Below are positions 8,379-16,589 of a stretch of DNA of 64,000 nt, one piece after another. Where the stretch lies: the NCBI GenBank assembly GCA_029785195.1, contig JAFMAD010000001.1, positions 345,269 through 409,268 on the forward strand, given 5' to 3'. Below the pieces are notes generated by a model. It had not been told where the DNA came from, did no database searches, and saw only the letters and a list, made by a program, of their open reading frames with translations. The DNA comes from Nitrososphaerota archaeon (lineage in GTDB: Archaea; Thermoproteota; Nitrososphaeria; Nitrososphaerales; Gagatemarchaeaceae). The translations under genes and the position numbers were made by a program. Position 1 is the stretch's first letter; every line of letters starts with the position of its first letter.

Positions 8379-8393
8379 CTTCTTATGCTTTAG
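8379..8393. promoter_or_regulatory. Divergent TATA-like region for tRNA-Ser and a GNAT gene
   Basis: The A/T-rich stretch CTTCTTATGCTTTAG lies 26-38 bp from the tRNA-Ser 5' end on the minus strand and about 23-37 bp before the GNAT start on the plus strand. One short region therefore seems to hold back-to-back promoters for a tRNA and a protein gene. Confidence 0.5.
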
Positions 8394-8415
8394 CAGGGGG
8401 CGGGTTCATAAGCCG

Positions 8416-9279
8416 ATGGAGCAGCGCCACGCCATGGGTCCCATAGTCCGCCGGGCAAGACCTTCCGACAAGGAGCCACTGATGAGTTTCATCAAGGACG
8501 TCTGGGGAGGACACGACTACATCCCAAGCGTGTGGGATGAGTGGGTCAGGGACGAGACAGACATGATGTATGTGGTTGAGCTCGACGGCGTCCCGGTAGG
8601 GATGAACAGGCTGAGGTTCCTCGATGACTCTTCGGCGTGGTTCGAGGGGGTGAGGGTCCACCCCTTATATCGCGGGAGGGGCCTGGCGACGCTGCTGGGG
8701 GAGAACTCCATGGACGTGGCCAGAAGACGGGGGGTAAAGGTCTTCAGGCTGACCAGCGGGTCGCGGAACAAGACTGCGCACAGGCAGATCGCCAGGATCG
8801 GGTTCTCAGAGGTCGCTCGCTTCAGCGTATACAAGCTGGGGAAGGCGACGCCCTCTGGGAGCGGTGCAGAGCAGGTCGGCATCGGGGCGCTCGACGAGGC
8901 CGCGGAGATGGTGCGCGGGTCCCCTGAGTTCAAGGCAGGGCACGGGGTGTACTGGCACAACTGGGGGGCGGCCGTGATGACCCCTGAGGTGATCAGGAGG
9001 CTCGTCGAGCAAGGGGCGGTCTGGAGGCTCGGCGGCGCGGTGGCGGTCGCCGGGCTCGGAAGCGAGGGGAGGGATGGATGGGAGGAGGTCGGGTTCATCG
9101 GAGGCGAGCCGGCAGACGCGGTCATGCTCGCGAGGTTCATCCTCGGCGGGAGGAAGGACGCGGCTGGACGCTGGGTGTTCGTCCCTCAAGGATCCCCCAT
9201 AGTCCATGCATTACGGACGTCCGGGTTCAGGCGTCACTTCTCGAACATACTGTTCGAAAGGAAGGCAGCCAAAGGTTAA
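8416..9279 (+). CDS. GNAT-family N-acetyltransferase with C-terminal extension
   Basis: About 287 residues from ATG 8416; ATG 8434 is a possible internal start. Residues 1-150 form a GNAT domain: VRVHPLYRGRGLATLLGE is the acetyl-CoA-binding motif A with R-x-x-G-x-G/A, followed by LTSGSRNKTAHRQIARIGF (motif B). The second half (about 150-287) is likely another, degenerate GNAT-like domain lacking the clear loop. The acceptor substrate is unknown. The longer open frame upstream runs through the tRNA-Ser gene antisense and is not coding. Confidence 0.87.
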   Translation: MEQRHAMGPIVRRARPSDKEPLMSFIKDVWGGHDYIPSVWDEWVRDETDMMYVVELDGVPVGMNRLRFLDDSSAWFEGVRVHPLYRGRGLATLLGENSMDVARRRGVKVFRLTSGSRNKTAHRQIARIGFSEVARFSVYKLGKATPSGSGAEQVGIGALDEAAEMVRGSPEFKAGHGVYWHNWGAAVMTPEVIRRLVEQGAVWRLGGAVAVAGLGSEGRDGWEEVGFIGGEPADAVMLARFILGGRKDAAGRWVFVPQGSPIVHALRTSGFRRHFSNILFERKAAKG

Positions 9280-9305
9280 TTCGCTCGACAGCGGCCCGGC
9301 CGAGT

Positions 9306-10193
9306 ATGGAAAGTGGAAGCAAGGTGACGGTGTTGGGTGCGGGCCTGATGGGGCACGGGATAGCGCAGGTCGCGTCCCAGGTGGGAAAGTTCGAAGTCTC
9401 GATACTGGACGTCGAACGTAGCTACCTGGACAGGGGGATGAAGATGATCGGGGACTCCATAGGCAAGTTCGTGGAGAAGGGGAGGCTGGCAAAGGACGAG
9501 GGGGAGGCCGCGTTGAAGCGGATCCACCCCACCCTCGACTTGTCTGAGGCGTTGGAGGGGAGCAACCTTGTGATGGAAGCAGCAACGGAGGACCCCAAGC
9601 TCAAGCTGGACCTATACAGGAAGGTATCCCAACTGGCGGGGGAGGAGACGGTGCTCGCGTCCAACACATCTTCCATCAGCATCACCCTCCTCGGCTCGGC
9701 GACGAAGAAGCCGGAGAACGTCTGCGGGATGCACTTCTTCAACCCCCCGCAGCTGATGCCGCTCGTCGAAGTTATCAGGGGGAACAAGACGTCAGACGCG
9801 ACCGTCGGCCGGGTGAAGGAGGTCTCGGCCAGGTTGGGGAAGGAGACGGTGCTCTGCAAGAAGGATTCGCCGGGGTTCATAGTGAACAGGATCCTGGTCC
9901 CCGCGCTGAACGAGGCGATCTTCCTTGTCCATGAAGGGGTCGCTGACCCGGAGGACATCGACAAGGCTGTCAAGCTGGGCCTCAACTGGCCAATGGGCCC
10001 ACTCCAGCTCCTGGACTACGTCGGCCTCGACACGACGTTGAACATCACGCAGGTGTTCATGAACGAGTTCGAGGACTCGAAATACCGCCCGAGTCCCCTC
10101 CTAAAAGAGATGGTGAGGGCCGGGTTGAATGGGAGGAAGAGCGGCAGGGGGTTCTATGAGTGGGGTTCCCCCAGCGCTACGAAGTCGAAGTGA
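9306..10193 (+). CDS. 3-hydroxyacyl-CoA (3-hydroxybutyryl-CoA) dehydrogenase
   Basis: A 295-residue NAD(P)-dependent enzyme oxidising L-3-hydroxyacyl-CoA to 3-ketoacyl-CoA. The Rossmann motif VLGAGLMGHGIAQVAS is at the N terminus. The catalytic His-Glu pair is visible in GMHFFNPPQLMPLVEVI. The C-terminal half carries the SPGFIVNRILVP helix and the GPLQLLDYVGLD region. The length matches the single-domain short form. ATG 9306 lies 24-31 bp after a TATA-like GTTAATTC. With the crotonases and thiolase at 11-13.9 kb it would complete a beta-oxidation or crotonyl-CoA route. Confidence 0.95.
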   Translation: MESGSKVTVLGAGLMGHGIAQVASQVGKFEVSILDVERSYLDRGMKMIGDSIGKFVEKGRLAKDEGEAALKRIHPTLDLSEALEGSNLVMEAATEDPKLKLDLYRKVSQLAGEETVLASNTSSISITLLGSATKKPENVCGMHFFNPPQLMPLVEVIRGNKTSDATVGRVKEVSARLGKETVLCKKDSPGFIVNRILVPALNEAIFLVHEGVADPEDIDKAVKLGLNWPMGPLQLLDYVGLDTTLNITQVFMNEFEDSKYRPSPLLKEMVRAGLNGRKSGRGFYEWGSPSATKSK

Positions 10194-10584
10194 GCCTTTC
10201 CTTCAGGTCTGGCGGGAACGGTATCTTCGCCCCTTTCAGGTCTGTGAGTACGTGGACAGTGTGCCCTGTCGCCAGAAGCGACCTCTCCGGGATCTTGTAG
10301 ACCTCGTTCTCGAACCTGATGCTGCTATTGCCTACAGAGGCGACCTTCGTCTTGACCAGTACCTCGTCGTCGAAGCGGGCGGGGGCCCTGTAGTCCGCGT
10401 GGGCCTGTACGACGGGGAACGCCAAGCCGCGCCGGACCCATTCCACGTATCCGAGACCGTGGTCCCGGAGCAGCCCGACCCTCCCCACCTCAAACCAGGT
10501 CAGGAACTTCGCGTAGTAGACCACGCCCATGGTGTCCGTCTCCTCGAACCTGACCCGGAGCCTCTGCTCATGCCACTCTGCCAC
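10177..10584 (-). CDS. Acyl-CoA thioesterase, YbgC/4HBT family
   Basis: A 135-residue hot-dog protein. The motif FEETDTMGVVYYAKFLTWFEVGR carries the family aspartate of the 4HBT active site (D-x-M-G-V-V-Y-Y); FDDEVLVKTKVASVG is also typical. Such enzymes release free acids from short or aryl acyl-CoAs. The 3' end overlaps the 3' end of the hydroxyacyl-CoA dehydrogenase gene by 17 bp, in a convergent arrangement. A TATA-like TTTAAC about 26-31 bp upstream (10610-10615, minus strand) supports the ATG start. Confidence 0.9.
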   Translation of the reverse strand: MAEWHEQRLRVRFEETDTMGVVYYAKFLTWFEVGRVGLLRDHGLGYVEWVRRGLAFPVVQAHADYRAPARFDDEVLVKTKVASVGNSSIRFENEVYKIPERSLLATGHTVHVLTDLKGAKIPFPPDLKERLTSTS

Positions 10585-10638
10585 GGGACCGAGGGCGAGA
10601 GGGCCTCCCTTTAACGAGTACTCGAACCCGGTCTGAAA

Positions 10639-10652
10639 ACCCTAAATAGGGT
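10639..10652. promoter_or_regulatory. Inverted repeat embedded in a TATA-like box
   Basis: ACCCTA-AA-TAGGGT is a perfect 6-bp inverted repeat around an AA centre. Its core (CCTAAATAGG) is also the only TATA-like element in front of the 68-residue membrane protein gene at 10679, at 27-40 bp distance. A dimeric repressor bound here would directly block TBP, so it is a candidate operator. Confidence 0.45.
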
Positions 10653-10678
10653 GAGAGAAGGCTCGTCTTTCGAGAATC

Positions 10679-10885
10679 ATGAACAGGAACCTGGTACTCA
10701 TAGGCGGAGTTCTAGCCCTGATCGGACTGTTCGTCAACGTGGCGGTCGACCTAGACAACGTCTACGACATGACAACATCCACGCTGTGGCTGCTGACGGT
10801 CATCGTCGTCTTCGCAGGCGCCTTCCTCGGCGGCAAGAAGAGCGGATCTGCCGCTCCAAGTGCCTCAGGGACGGCGGGTCAGTAG
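10679..10885 (+). CDS. Small two-helix membrane protein
   Basis: A 68-residue protein of unknown function. Two hydrophobic segments (about residues 5-24 and 34-53) are separated by a short acidic loop (DLDNVYD) and followed by GGKK and a serine/alanine-rich polar tail. The ATG is 27-40 bp from the TATA-like box inside an inverted repeat. It is flanked by acyl-CoA genes but nothing in the sequence links it to them. Confidence 0.65.
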   Translation: MNRNLVLIGGVLALIGLFVNVAVDLDNVYDMTTSTLWLLTVIVVFAGAFLGGKKSGSAAPSASGTAGQ

Positions 10886-10910
10886 AAGACCTGATCCTCC
10901 TCGAATAGCC

Positions 10911-10941
10911 TGGCACGTCAACACGCGGTGCTGGCGTGCCA
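10911..10941. terminator. Hairpin in intergenic region, possible terminator or RNA processing signal
   Basis: TGGCACG (10911-10917) pairs perfectly with CGTGCCA (10935-10941); inside the 17-nt loop CAC and GTG can extend the structure. It lies 26 bp after the stop of the small membrane protein and before the promoter of the first crotonase. No T-tract follows, so termination is only one possible role. Confidence 0.3.
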
Positions 10942-10994
10942 CTCCAGGATTTTGTCGCAGGAGTTAATACAAACCAGCCTCGCCCCAAACGCCC

Positions 10995-11771
10995 TTGAAC
11001 TACGAGACTCTGTCGGCCTCGAAGGAGGGCCCGTTGGGGGTCATAACCATCAACAGACCGGATGCGATGAACGCGCTGAGCAACAAGCTCGTCCACGAGC
11101 TCGTCTCAGCCCTGACTGCTTTCGAGTCTGACGAGGATGTCAGGTGTCTGGTGATAGCGGGGAGCGAAAGGGCGTTCTCCGCGGGGGCGGACATCAAGGA
11201 GATGGCCGACATGTCGGCCGTCGAGATGTCGATGTCGGGTCACTTCTTCCCTCTATGGGACAAGGTAGGTAAGTATCCGAAGCCCATAGTCGGGGCGCTG
11301 AGCGGGTTCGTCCTTGGGGGCGGGCTCGAGCTAGCGATGAGCTTGGATGTGCTCGTAGCGTCGGAGACGACGCAGCTCGGCCAGCCCGAGATTAACATCG
11401 GAGTGATCCCTGGAGGAGGCGGGACGCAGAGGCTGACGAGGGCCGTGGGGAAGTACAAAGCGATGGAGATGATCCTCACGGGGAGGAGGATAGGAGCGGA
11501 GGAAGCCAAGGGGCTAGGGCTGGTCAGCAGAGTGGTCCCAAAGGAAGCGTACCTGGAGGAGGCGAAGAAGGTCGCGAGCGAGATCGCATCGAAGTCGCCC
11601 GTGTCCGTGAGGCTCGCGAAGATGGCGGTCAACAAGGCCTTTGAGATGGGCCTGAGCGACGGGCTGGATTTCGAGAGGGAGCTGTTCTACCTGCTCTTCG
11701 CGTCAGAAGACGCCAAGGAGGGGATGAGGGCGTTCTTGGAGAAGAGGAAGCCCGATTTCAAGGGGAAGTAG
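10995..11771 (+). CDS. Enoyl-CoA hydratase (crotonase family)
   Basis: A 258-residue crotonase hydrating trans-2-enoyl-CoA (possibly crotonyl-CoA) to 3-hydroxyacyl-CoA. The oxyanion-hole segment AFSAGADIKEM is present, and both catalytic glutamates are in place: one in GGGLELAMS, one in GQPEINIGVIPGGGGTQRL. This is a bona fide hydratase pattern. The start is TTG, 25-31 bp after a TATA-like TTAATAC. A second crotonase begins at the base after its stop codon, so the two are cotranscribed. In related archaea such enzymes serve beta-oxidation or the hydroxybutyrate pathway. Confidence 0.93.
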   Translation: MNYETLSASKEGPLGVITINRPDAMNALSNKLVHELVSALTAFESDEDVRCLVIAGSERAFSAGADIKEMADMSAVEMSMSGHFFPLWDKVGKYPKPIVGALSGFVLGGGLELAMSLDVLVASETTQLGQPEINIGVIPGGGGTQRLTRAVGKYKAMEMILTGRRIGAEEAKGLGLVSRVVPKEAYLEEAKKVASEIASKSPVSVRLAKMAVNKAFEMGLSDGLDFERELFYLLFASEDAKEGMRAFLEKRKPDFKGK

Positions 11772-12566
11772 ATGGAGTACGAGACGGTCAGGACGGAGGA
11801 GGCAGGGAGGGTCCTCTGGATAACCCTGAACAGACCAGACAAGCTCAACGCGTTCGACGAGCAGATGGGGGTCGACCTGCTGGAAGCGCTCAGGGAGGGG
11901 GAGAAGTCCGCCGAGGCGAGGTGCCTGGTCATCACGGGGGAGGGGAAGGCGTTCTCCGTCGGGGAAGACCTGAACACCAACAGGTCGCGCTACGACAGCG
12001 GCAAGCCGGTGCGCCTGGGCGAGGTGCTTCAGAGGAAGTACAACCCGATAGTAGCAAGGATCAGGAGAATGGAGAAGCCGGTGCTCGCTGCGGTCAACGG
12101 CGTAACTGCGGGGGCGGGGCTGGGGCTGGCGCTGGCCTGCGACCTTCGGGCGGCGTCGGACAGGGCGACGTTCCATGAAGCTTTCATCAAGGTCGGCCTT
12201 GCGCCGGATTCGGGGACCAGCTTCTGGCTGACGCGGATCCTGGGGCTCGGGAGGGCCATGGAGGTCGGGCTGCTGGGCGAGTCCATAGACGCCCAGAAGG
12301 CGATGAGCCTGGGCCTCGTCAACTGGGTCTTCCCTGACGGCGAGTTCAGGGAGAGGTCTGCCGCCATGGCCGAGAGGCTGGCGAAGGGACCCACCAAGGC
12401 TATGGGGCTGACCAAGAGGGCGCTGAACAGGGCGGTGGTCGTCGACGTCGAGTCGGCTCTGGAATACGAGATGTACCTGCAGGATGTCGCAGGGAGGACC
12501 AGGGACCACGCCGAGGGGGTCAAGGCGTTCTTCGACAAGCGGGAACCGAACTTCGTCGGCGAATAG
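11772..12566 (+). CDS. Crotonase-family protein, PaaG-like isomerase/hydratase
   Basis: A 264-residue paralogue of the preceding enzyme. The ATG directly follows the upstream stop. The fold motifs remain (AFSVGEDLNTN, AGAGLGLALACDLRAAS, GLAPDSGTSFWLTRILG), but both usual catalytic glutamates are replaced. The second position reads LAPDSG, which is the pattern of PaaG-type 2,3-dehydroadipyl/ring-epoxide isomerases rather than of hydratases. A role in isomerising unsaturated or aryl acyl-CoAs is therefore likely but unproven. Confidence 0.88.
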   Translation: MEYETVRTEEAGRVLWITLNRPDKLNAFDEQMGVDLLEALREGEKSAEARCLVITGEGKAFSVGEDLNTNRSRYDSGKPVRLGEVLQRKYNPIVARIRRMEKPVLAAVNGVTAGAGLGLALACDLRAASDRATFHEAFIKVGLAPDSGTSFWLTRILGLGRAMEVGLLGESIDAQKAMSLGLVNWVFPDGEFRERSAAMAERLAKGPTKAMGLTKRALNRAVVVDVESALEYEMYLQDVAGRTRDHAEGVKAFFDKREPNFVGE

Positions 12567-12657
12567 GGCCTGCTCCAGGAGGCGAGCATGCCAGTACGGC
12601 GCCGGTCGGACCCGCGCCCCAGTAAAGGAGATAAGCCCGCGGCCGCCTTCCAGGCGT

Positions 12658-13854
12658 GTGAAAGACGTAGTAGTGGTCGAGGCCCTGCGGACCCCCATCG
12701 GCAGGTACGGCGGCATATTGAAGTCAGTCAGGTCCGACGACCTCGGGGCGCTCGTCCTGGGGAAGGCCCTTGAAAGAGCCGGGGTCGACCCGGCGTCGGT
12801 CGACGACGTCTATCTTGGCTGCTCGAACCAGGCGGGAGAGGACAACAGGAACGTGGCCAGGATGGCGACGCTCCTTGCCGGCATCCCGTACTCGGTCCCC
12901 GGGGCCACGGTCAACCGACTCTGCGGGTCCGGGTTGGAGGCAATCAACAGCGCAGCCAGGGTCATCTCGTCCGGGGAGGGGGACATTCTATTGGCCGGTG
13001 GGGTCGAGAGCATGACCCGCGCCCCCCTCGTGGCTCTGAAGCCCGAAGCGGGGTTCGAAAGAGGGGGCGTCTCCCTGGTGGATACGACCATAGGATGGAG
13101 GTTCTTGAACCCGGCGTTCCCGCAGGACTACCCGCCGCTGTCCATGGGGGAGACCGCGGAGAACCTCGCGGAGAAGTACAGCATCTCTAGGGAAACCCAA
13201 GACGAGTTCGCCCTCTGGAGCCACAGGAAAGCCGTGGAGGCGGCCCGGGAAGGGAGGTTCAGGGACGAGGTCGTCCCCGTCGTCACCCCGGAAAAGCCCG
13301 AAGGGGTGGCGGAAGACGAGGGCCCGAGGAAAGACACGTCGATCGAGAAGCTCTCGAAGCTAAAGCCCGCCTTCCGAAAAGGAGGGACGGTCACGGCTGG
13401 GAACTCGTCGGGAATCAACGACGGCGCCTCCGCCCTTGTCCTCATGCGCGAGGAGAAAGCCAGAGACATCGGGGTCAAGCCCGTAGCGAGGGTCCTGGGG
13501 TCTGCCACCGCTGGGGTCCACCCGAGCTACATGGGGCTGGGCCCGGTGCACTCGACCCGGAAGCTCCTTTCGAGGCTGGGGATGGGGATGGAGGAGTTCG
13601 GGGTCATCGAGCTAAACGAGGCGTTCGCCGCCCAAGTGCTGGCCTGCGCGGCGGAGATGCCCGAGCTCAATCTCAAGAAGACCAACCCGAACGGCGGGGC
13701 GATAGCCATCGGGCACCCCCTCGGCTGCAGCGGAGCAAGGATAGCCACCACCCTCCTACATCAGATGCGCAGGACCGGGACCAAGTACGGCCTGGCCGCC
13801 ATGTGCATCGGGGTCGGGCAGGGGATATCCACGGCGTTCGAGCTCATGAAGTAG
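12658..13854 (+). CDS. Acetyl-CoA C-acyltransferase (thiolase)
   Basis: A 398-residue thiolase from GTG 12658 (VKDVVVVEALRTPIGRYGG). The acylated cysteine lies in NRLCGSGLEAINSA, the catalytic histidine in GHPLGCSGARI and the second cysteine in AAMCIGVGQG. The length fits classical degradative or biosynthetic thiolases rather than archaeal SCP2-type proteins, which lack these signatures. It would cleave 3-ketoacyl-CoA or condense two acetyl-CoA. A/T-rich GTAAAGGAGATAAG lies 22-36 bp upstream; the longer open frame before the GTG is not used. Confidence 0.94.
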   Translation: MKDVVVVEALRTPIGRYGGILKSVRSDDLGALVLGKALERAGVDPASVDDVYLGCSNQAGEDNRNVARMATLLAGIPYSVPGATVNRLCGSGLEAINSAARVISSGEGDILLAGGVESMTRAPLVALKPEAGFERGGVSLVDTTIGWRFLNPAFPQDYPPLSMGETAENLAEKYSISRETQDEFALWSHRKAVEAAREGRFRDEVVPVVTPEKPEGVAEDEGPRKDTSIEKLSKLKPAFRKGGTVTAGNSSGINDGASALVLMREEKARDIGVKPVARVLGSATAGVHPSYMGLGPVHSTRKLLSRLGMGMEEFGVIELNEAFAAQVLACAAEMPELNLKKTNPNGGAIAIGHPLGCSGARIATTLLHQMRRTGTKYGLAAMCIGVGQGISTAFELMK

Positions 13855-13915
13855 CGGCTGTCCATCGCTCAGGTCGGCGACGGGCGCGCTTCGCTACCGC
13901 CCTCGTCACCGCGTG

Positions 13916-14458
13916 TCAGCTCCTCTTGGTCGTCCAGACCTCTTCCTTCTTCCGGGCCCTGCGGTTTTCCCACCTGGAAAGGTTGAACAGGTACGAAGAG
14001 AGCCTGTTGAAGAAGGGGAGCAGCTCCGGGTTCATGGCCTCAGCCCTCCCGGCCGTGACCAGCCTCCTTTCCGCCCGCCTGCACACGGCCCTCGCGAAGT
14101 GGAGCATAGCCCCTGACTGGGAGCCCCCTGGGAGGATGAAGTTGCGCAGCGGCGGGAGTCCGGCAAGAAGGCCGTCGGTCAGCTCTTCCACCCTCCTTGT
14201 GTCTGAAGCCGAGATTCTCGGGACCCTTTGGGCGGACCCGAGCTCCGTGGCCGCGTCGCCGCCGGCAATGAAGAGGAGGCCCTGGATCTCTTTCAGGGGC
14301 GTCCGCAGCTCTTTCCTTCTGGTCCCTGCGATGACAGCGCCGACCACCGAGTTCAGCTCGTCGATGGTCCCGTAGGCTTCCACCCTCGGGTCATCCTTGC
14401 GCACCCGTCTGGCCCCGTAGAGGGAAGTCTCCCCCTCGTCTCCCCGCCTGGTGTACAT
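13916..14458 (-). CDS. Cob(I)alamin adenosyltransferase, PduO type
   Basis: A 180-residue protein with the family start YTRRGDEGETSLYGARRVRK, AYGTIDELNSVVGA and, near the C terminus, ARAVCRRAERRLV and LNRLSSYLF-like (FNRLSSYLFNLSRW) segments. It transfers the 5'-deoxyadenosyl group of ATP to cob(I)alamin and makes coenzyme B12. That cofactor is needed by the methylmalonyl-CoA mutase encoded at 57-59.3 kb. A TATA-like AATTATTAAC (14481-14490) is 23-32 bp from the ATG. It is convergent with the thiolase gene. Confidence 0.93.
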   Translation of the reverse strand: MYTRRGDEGETSLYGARRVRKDDPRVEAYGTIDELNSVVGAVIAGTRRKELRTPLKEIQGLLFIAGGDAATELGSAQRVPRISASDTRRVEELTDGLLAGLPPLRNFILPGGSQSGAMLHFARAVCRRAERRLVTAGRAEAMNPELLPFFNRLSSYLFNLSRWENRRARKKEEVWTTKRS

Positions 14459-14615
14459 CAGGCAGCAGGCACGGGCCTAGAATTATTAACGATAACATGC
14501 GGGATGATCGGCAGCCCCCCCGCGGATACAATGCCGATTCTTTGGGTCAACGAAAGAACAACGCTTGGTCGCCGATTTTACAGTCTGAAGTTTCTTATTG
14601 GCAGCGAGGGGAAAG

Positions 14616-15050
14616 GTGGTGGCGAGTCAGATAACGACGTTCGAACACCAGGAGAAGCACCAGTTCACTCCTCAGGAAGCGTCCAAACTCCTCTCAGACA
14701 TCAGGCCCAAGGTGAAGGAGCTTATCGAAAGCAGAAAGGCAGTAGAGCGGCTACACGTCGAGATAGAGAGAAGCAATCTCATCGGATTCAGGACACCGGC
14801 GCTGGCTGAGAAGGCTGCGCAGCTGGACTCCCTCGTCGACGACTTGACCGGGAAGATAGCGGAACTGGAAGACCTGGGGGTGGAGGTCAAGGACCTCGAG
14901 TTCGGGCTCGTGGACTTCCCTGCAGAGAGGTACGGCGAGAAGGTACTCCTATGTTGGAGGTACGGCGAACCGGAGGTCTCTTTCTGGCACGGCAGGACAG
15001 AGGGCTACAAGGGACGGAAGGCTCTGAAGATGCAACTGATTCAACCCTGA
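14616..15050 (+). CDS. DUF2203 family protein
   Basis: About 144 residues. The pattern FTPQEASKLLSDIRPKVKEL, a helical middle section and the C-terminal KDLEFGLVDFPA, VLLCWRYGEPEVSFWH segment are typical of DUF2203, a small helical family of unknown function in bacteria and archaea. A TATA-like GATTTTACA (about 14574-14582) and a purine-rich stretch precede tandem GTG codons at 14616 and 14619; TTG 14598 is an alternative. Its 3' end overlaps the convergent amidohydrolase by 10 bp. Confidence 0.85.
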   Translation: MVASQITTFEHQEKHQFTPQEASKLLSDIRPKVKELIESRKAVERLHVEIERSNLIGFRTPALAEKAAQLDSLVDDLTGKIAELEDLGVEVKDLEFGLVDFPAERYGEKVLLCWRYGEPEVSFWHGRTEGYKGRKALKMQLIQP

Positions 15051-15889
15051 TCGAGGAGCCGCTTCGCGTTCCCGGACAATAGCTTCTCCGACACCCCGGG
15101 TTTGAGCTTGTGCTTGAGGTTGGCTTCGAAGTCGTCCATCCAATCCTTGTGTCTGAGCATAGGATAATCGGTGCCGAAGAGGAACCTATCCTGGAGCGGC
15201 CCGTTGAGATATGTGATGACGCTCTGGGGGATGTACCGAGGCGCCCACCCGGAGATGTCGATGAAGACGTTCGGTCTCCTGAGGGCTATGGCCAGGGTCA
15301 CCTCTGGCCAAGGCCACCCGAAGTGGGCCATGACCAGCTTGAGGTCAGGGAAGGCGGCGCACACCTCGTCAACCAGCTCCGGCTTGCTGTACCTGATCTC
15401 AGTGTCCCCCAGTCCGGTCGTCCCGGTGTGGAGGAGCGCCGGGATGCCGACCTCCTCGCAGTATTCGTAGATGGGGAACATCAGCGCCCTGTCGTTGATG
15501 TAGACTGAGTTAGCGCTGCTGTGGATCTTAAGGCCGCGCATCCCGAGCCCTTTGACCGCCCGCTTGAGCTCCTTGACCGCGAGGGGGCCGGCGTTTGGGT
15601 CGACTCCGGCGAAAGGGATCAGCCTGTCCTTCGACTTCGCGGCTATCCCTGCGACTTCGTCGTTCCTCAAGGTGTAGTTCCTGAAGGCGGGGTTCCTCGT
15701 CGAGCTTGTGTCCTGCCCCAGTATCACCCCCCTCGCGACCCCGGCTGCCTCCATCTCGTCAAGGATCTGCGCGGTCGAGGCAGGGAGCTTGTCGACGTCG
15801 AGATTGAAGAAGTCACACGCCTTCATGATCGGCCCGTTCTTCTTCATGAAGTCCCGGGTCCACGGGTGGACATGCACGTCAAAGGACAA
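15041..15889 (-). CDS. Amidohydrolase of the ACMSD-like (amidohydrolase 2) family
   Basis: A 282-residue TIM-barrel metal hydrolase or decarboxylase. FDVHVHPW at the N terminus holds the first two metal histidines. ALLHTGTTG, LKLVMAHFGWPW and FGTDYPM near the C terminus supply the other histidines and the final aspartate. The family includes decarboxylases and lactonases of aromatic pathways, so a link to the 25-31 kb island is conceivable but not shown. A TATA-like GGTTAATGA lies about 25-35 bp before the ATG on the minus strand. Confidence 0.87.
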   Translation of the reverse strand: MSFDVHVHPWTRDFMKKNGPIMKACDFFNLDVDKLPASTAQILDEMEAAGVARGVILGQDTSSTRNPAFRNYTLRNDEVAGIAAKSKDRLIPFAGVDPNAGPLAVKELKRAVKGLGMRGLKIHSSANSVYINDRALMFPIYEYCEEVGIPALLHTGTTGLGDTEIRYSKPELVDEVCAAFPDLKLVMAHFGWPWPEVTLAIALRRPNVFIDISGWAPRYIPQSVITYLNGPLQDRFLFGTDYPMLRHKDWMDDFEANLKHKLKPGVSEKLLSGNAKRLLDQG

Positions 15890-15995
15890 CTCGCTTGGAG
15901 TCGACCCGGGGAATCATTAACCTTCCTGCGAGGCGGAGCTCGGGGATTTCGAGCGCGGCAGTCAACCTTTTCAGAGGGCCTGGAGGAGGACGGCC

Positions 15996-16472
15996 ATGAG
16001 TCGACCTCGTCACGCGCCCAAGGAGGGGGATATGGCCCCCGACTTCGAGCTCCCCTCGTCTTCAGGAGCCCCCCTCAGGCTCAGCTCCCTCAGGGGGAAG
16101 CAGGTGGTGCTATACTTCTATCCGAAGGACGACACGCCCGGATGCACCGTAGAAGCGTGCTCATTCAGGGACAACCTGCCGAGGTTCGACGGGGCGGATG
16201 CGGTCGTCCTAGGCGTGAGCAAAGACTCGCTCCAGTCCCACAAGAAGTTCATCGACAAGTACTCCCTCAACTTCACACTGCTCAGCGACGAGGAGTTGAA
16301 GGCGCACGCCCTCTATGACACCTGGAAGGAGAAGATGAACTACGGGAAGAAGTACATGGGGACCGAGCGCTCCACGTTCGTCATAAGCGCCGACGGCAGG
16401 ATAAAGAAGATATTCAGGAAGGTAAACCCGAAAGGACATGACGTCGAGGTCCTCGCTGCCCTTGCCTCATAG
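15996..16472 (+). CDS. bcp: Peroxiredoxin, Bcp/PrxQ type
   Basis: A 158-residue thiol peroxidase. The motif YFYPKDDTPGCTVEACSFRD contains the peroxidatic cysteine and, five residues later, the resolving cysteine of atypical two-cysteine PrxQ enzymes. GDMAPDFELPSS at the N terminus is also typical. It reduces hydrogen peroxide and organic peroxides with a thioredoxin-like donor. An A/G-rich GGAGGAGGAC precedes the ATG, which supports this start. Confidence 0.94.
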   Translation: MSRPRHAPKEGDMAPDFELPSSSGAPLRLSSLRGKQVVLYFYPKDDTPGCTVEACSFRDNLPRFDGADAVVLGVSKDSLQSHKKFIDKYSLNFTLLSDEELKAHALYDTWKEKMNYGKKYMGTERSTFVISADGRIKKIFRKVNPKGHDVEVLAALAS

Positions 16473-16589
16473 CCAGTGAAGCGGGCGACCCGCGTCGACG
16501 CCCCCGGATGGATACGGCGCTTATGCAATAGTCGAATTGGCCCGGCTCCGACGTCGCAGGTTAAATATGGAACGGCGAAGTCGAGGCGG

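Noticed and set aside
8050..8415. N-terminal extension of the GNAT gene
   Set aside because: The open frame crosses the antisense strand of tRNA-Ser and the COG2403 fragment; a TATA-like box supports the start at 8416.
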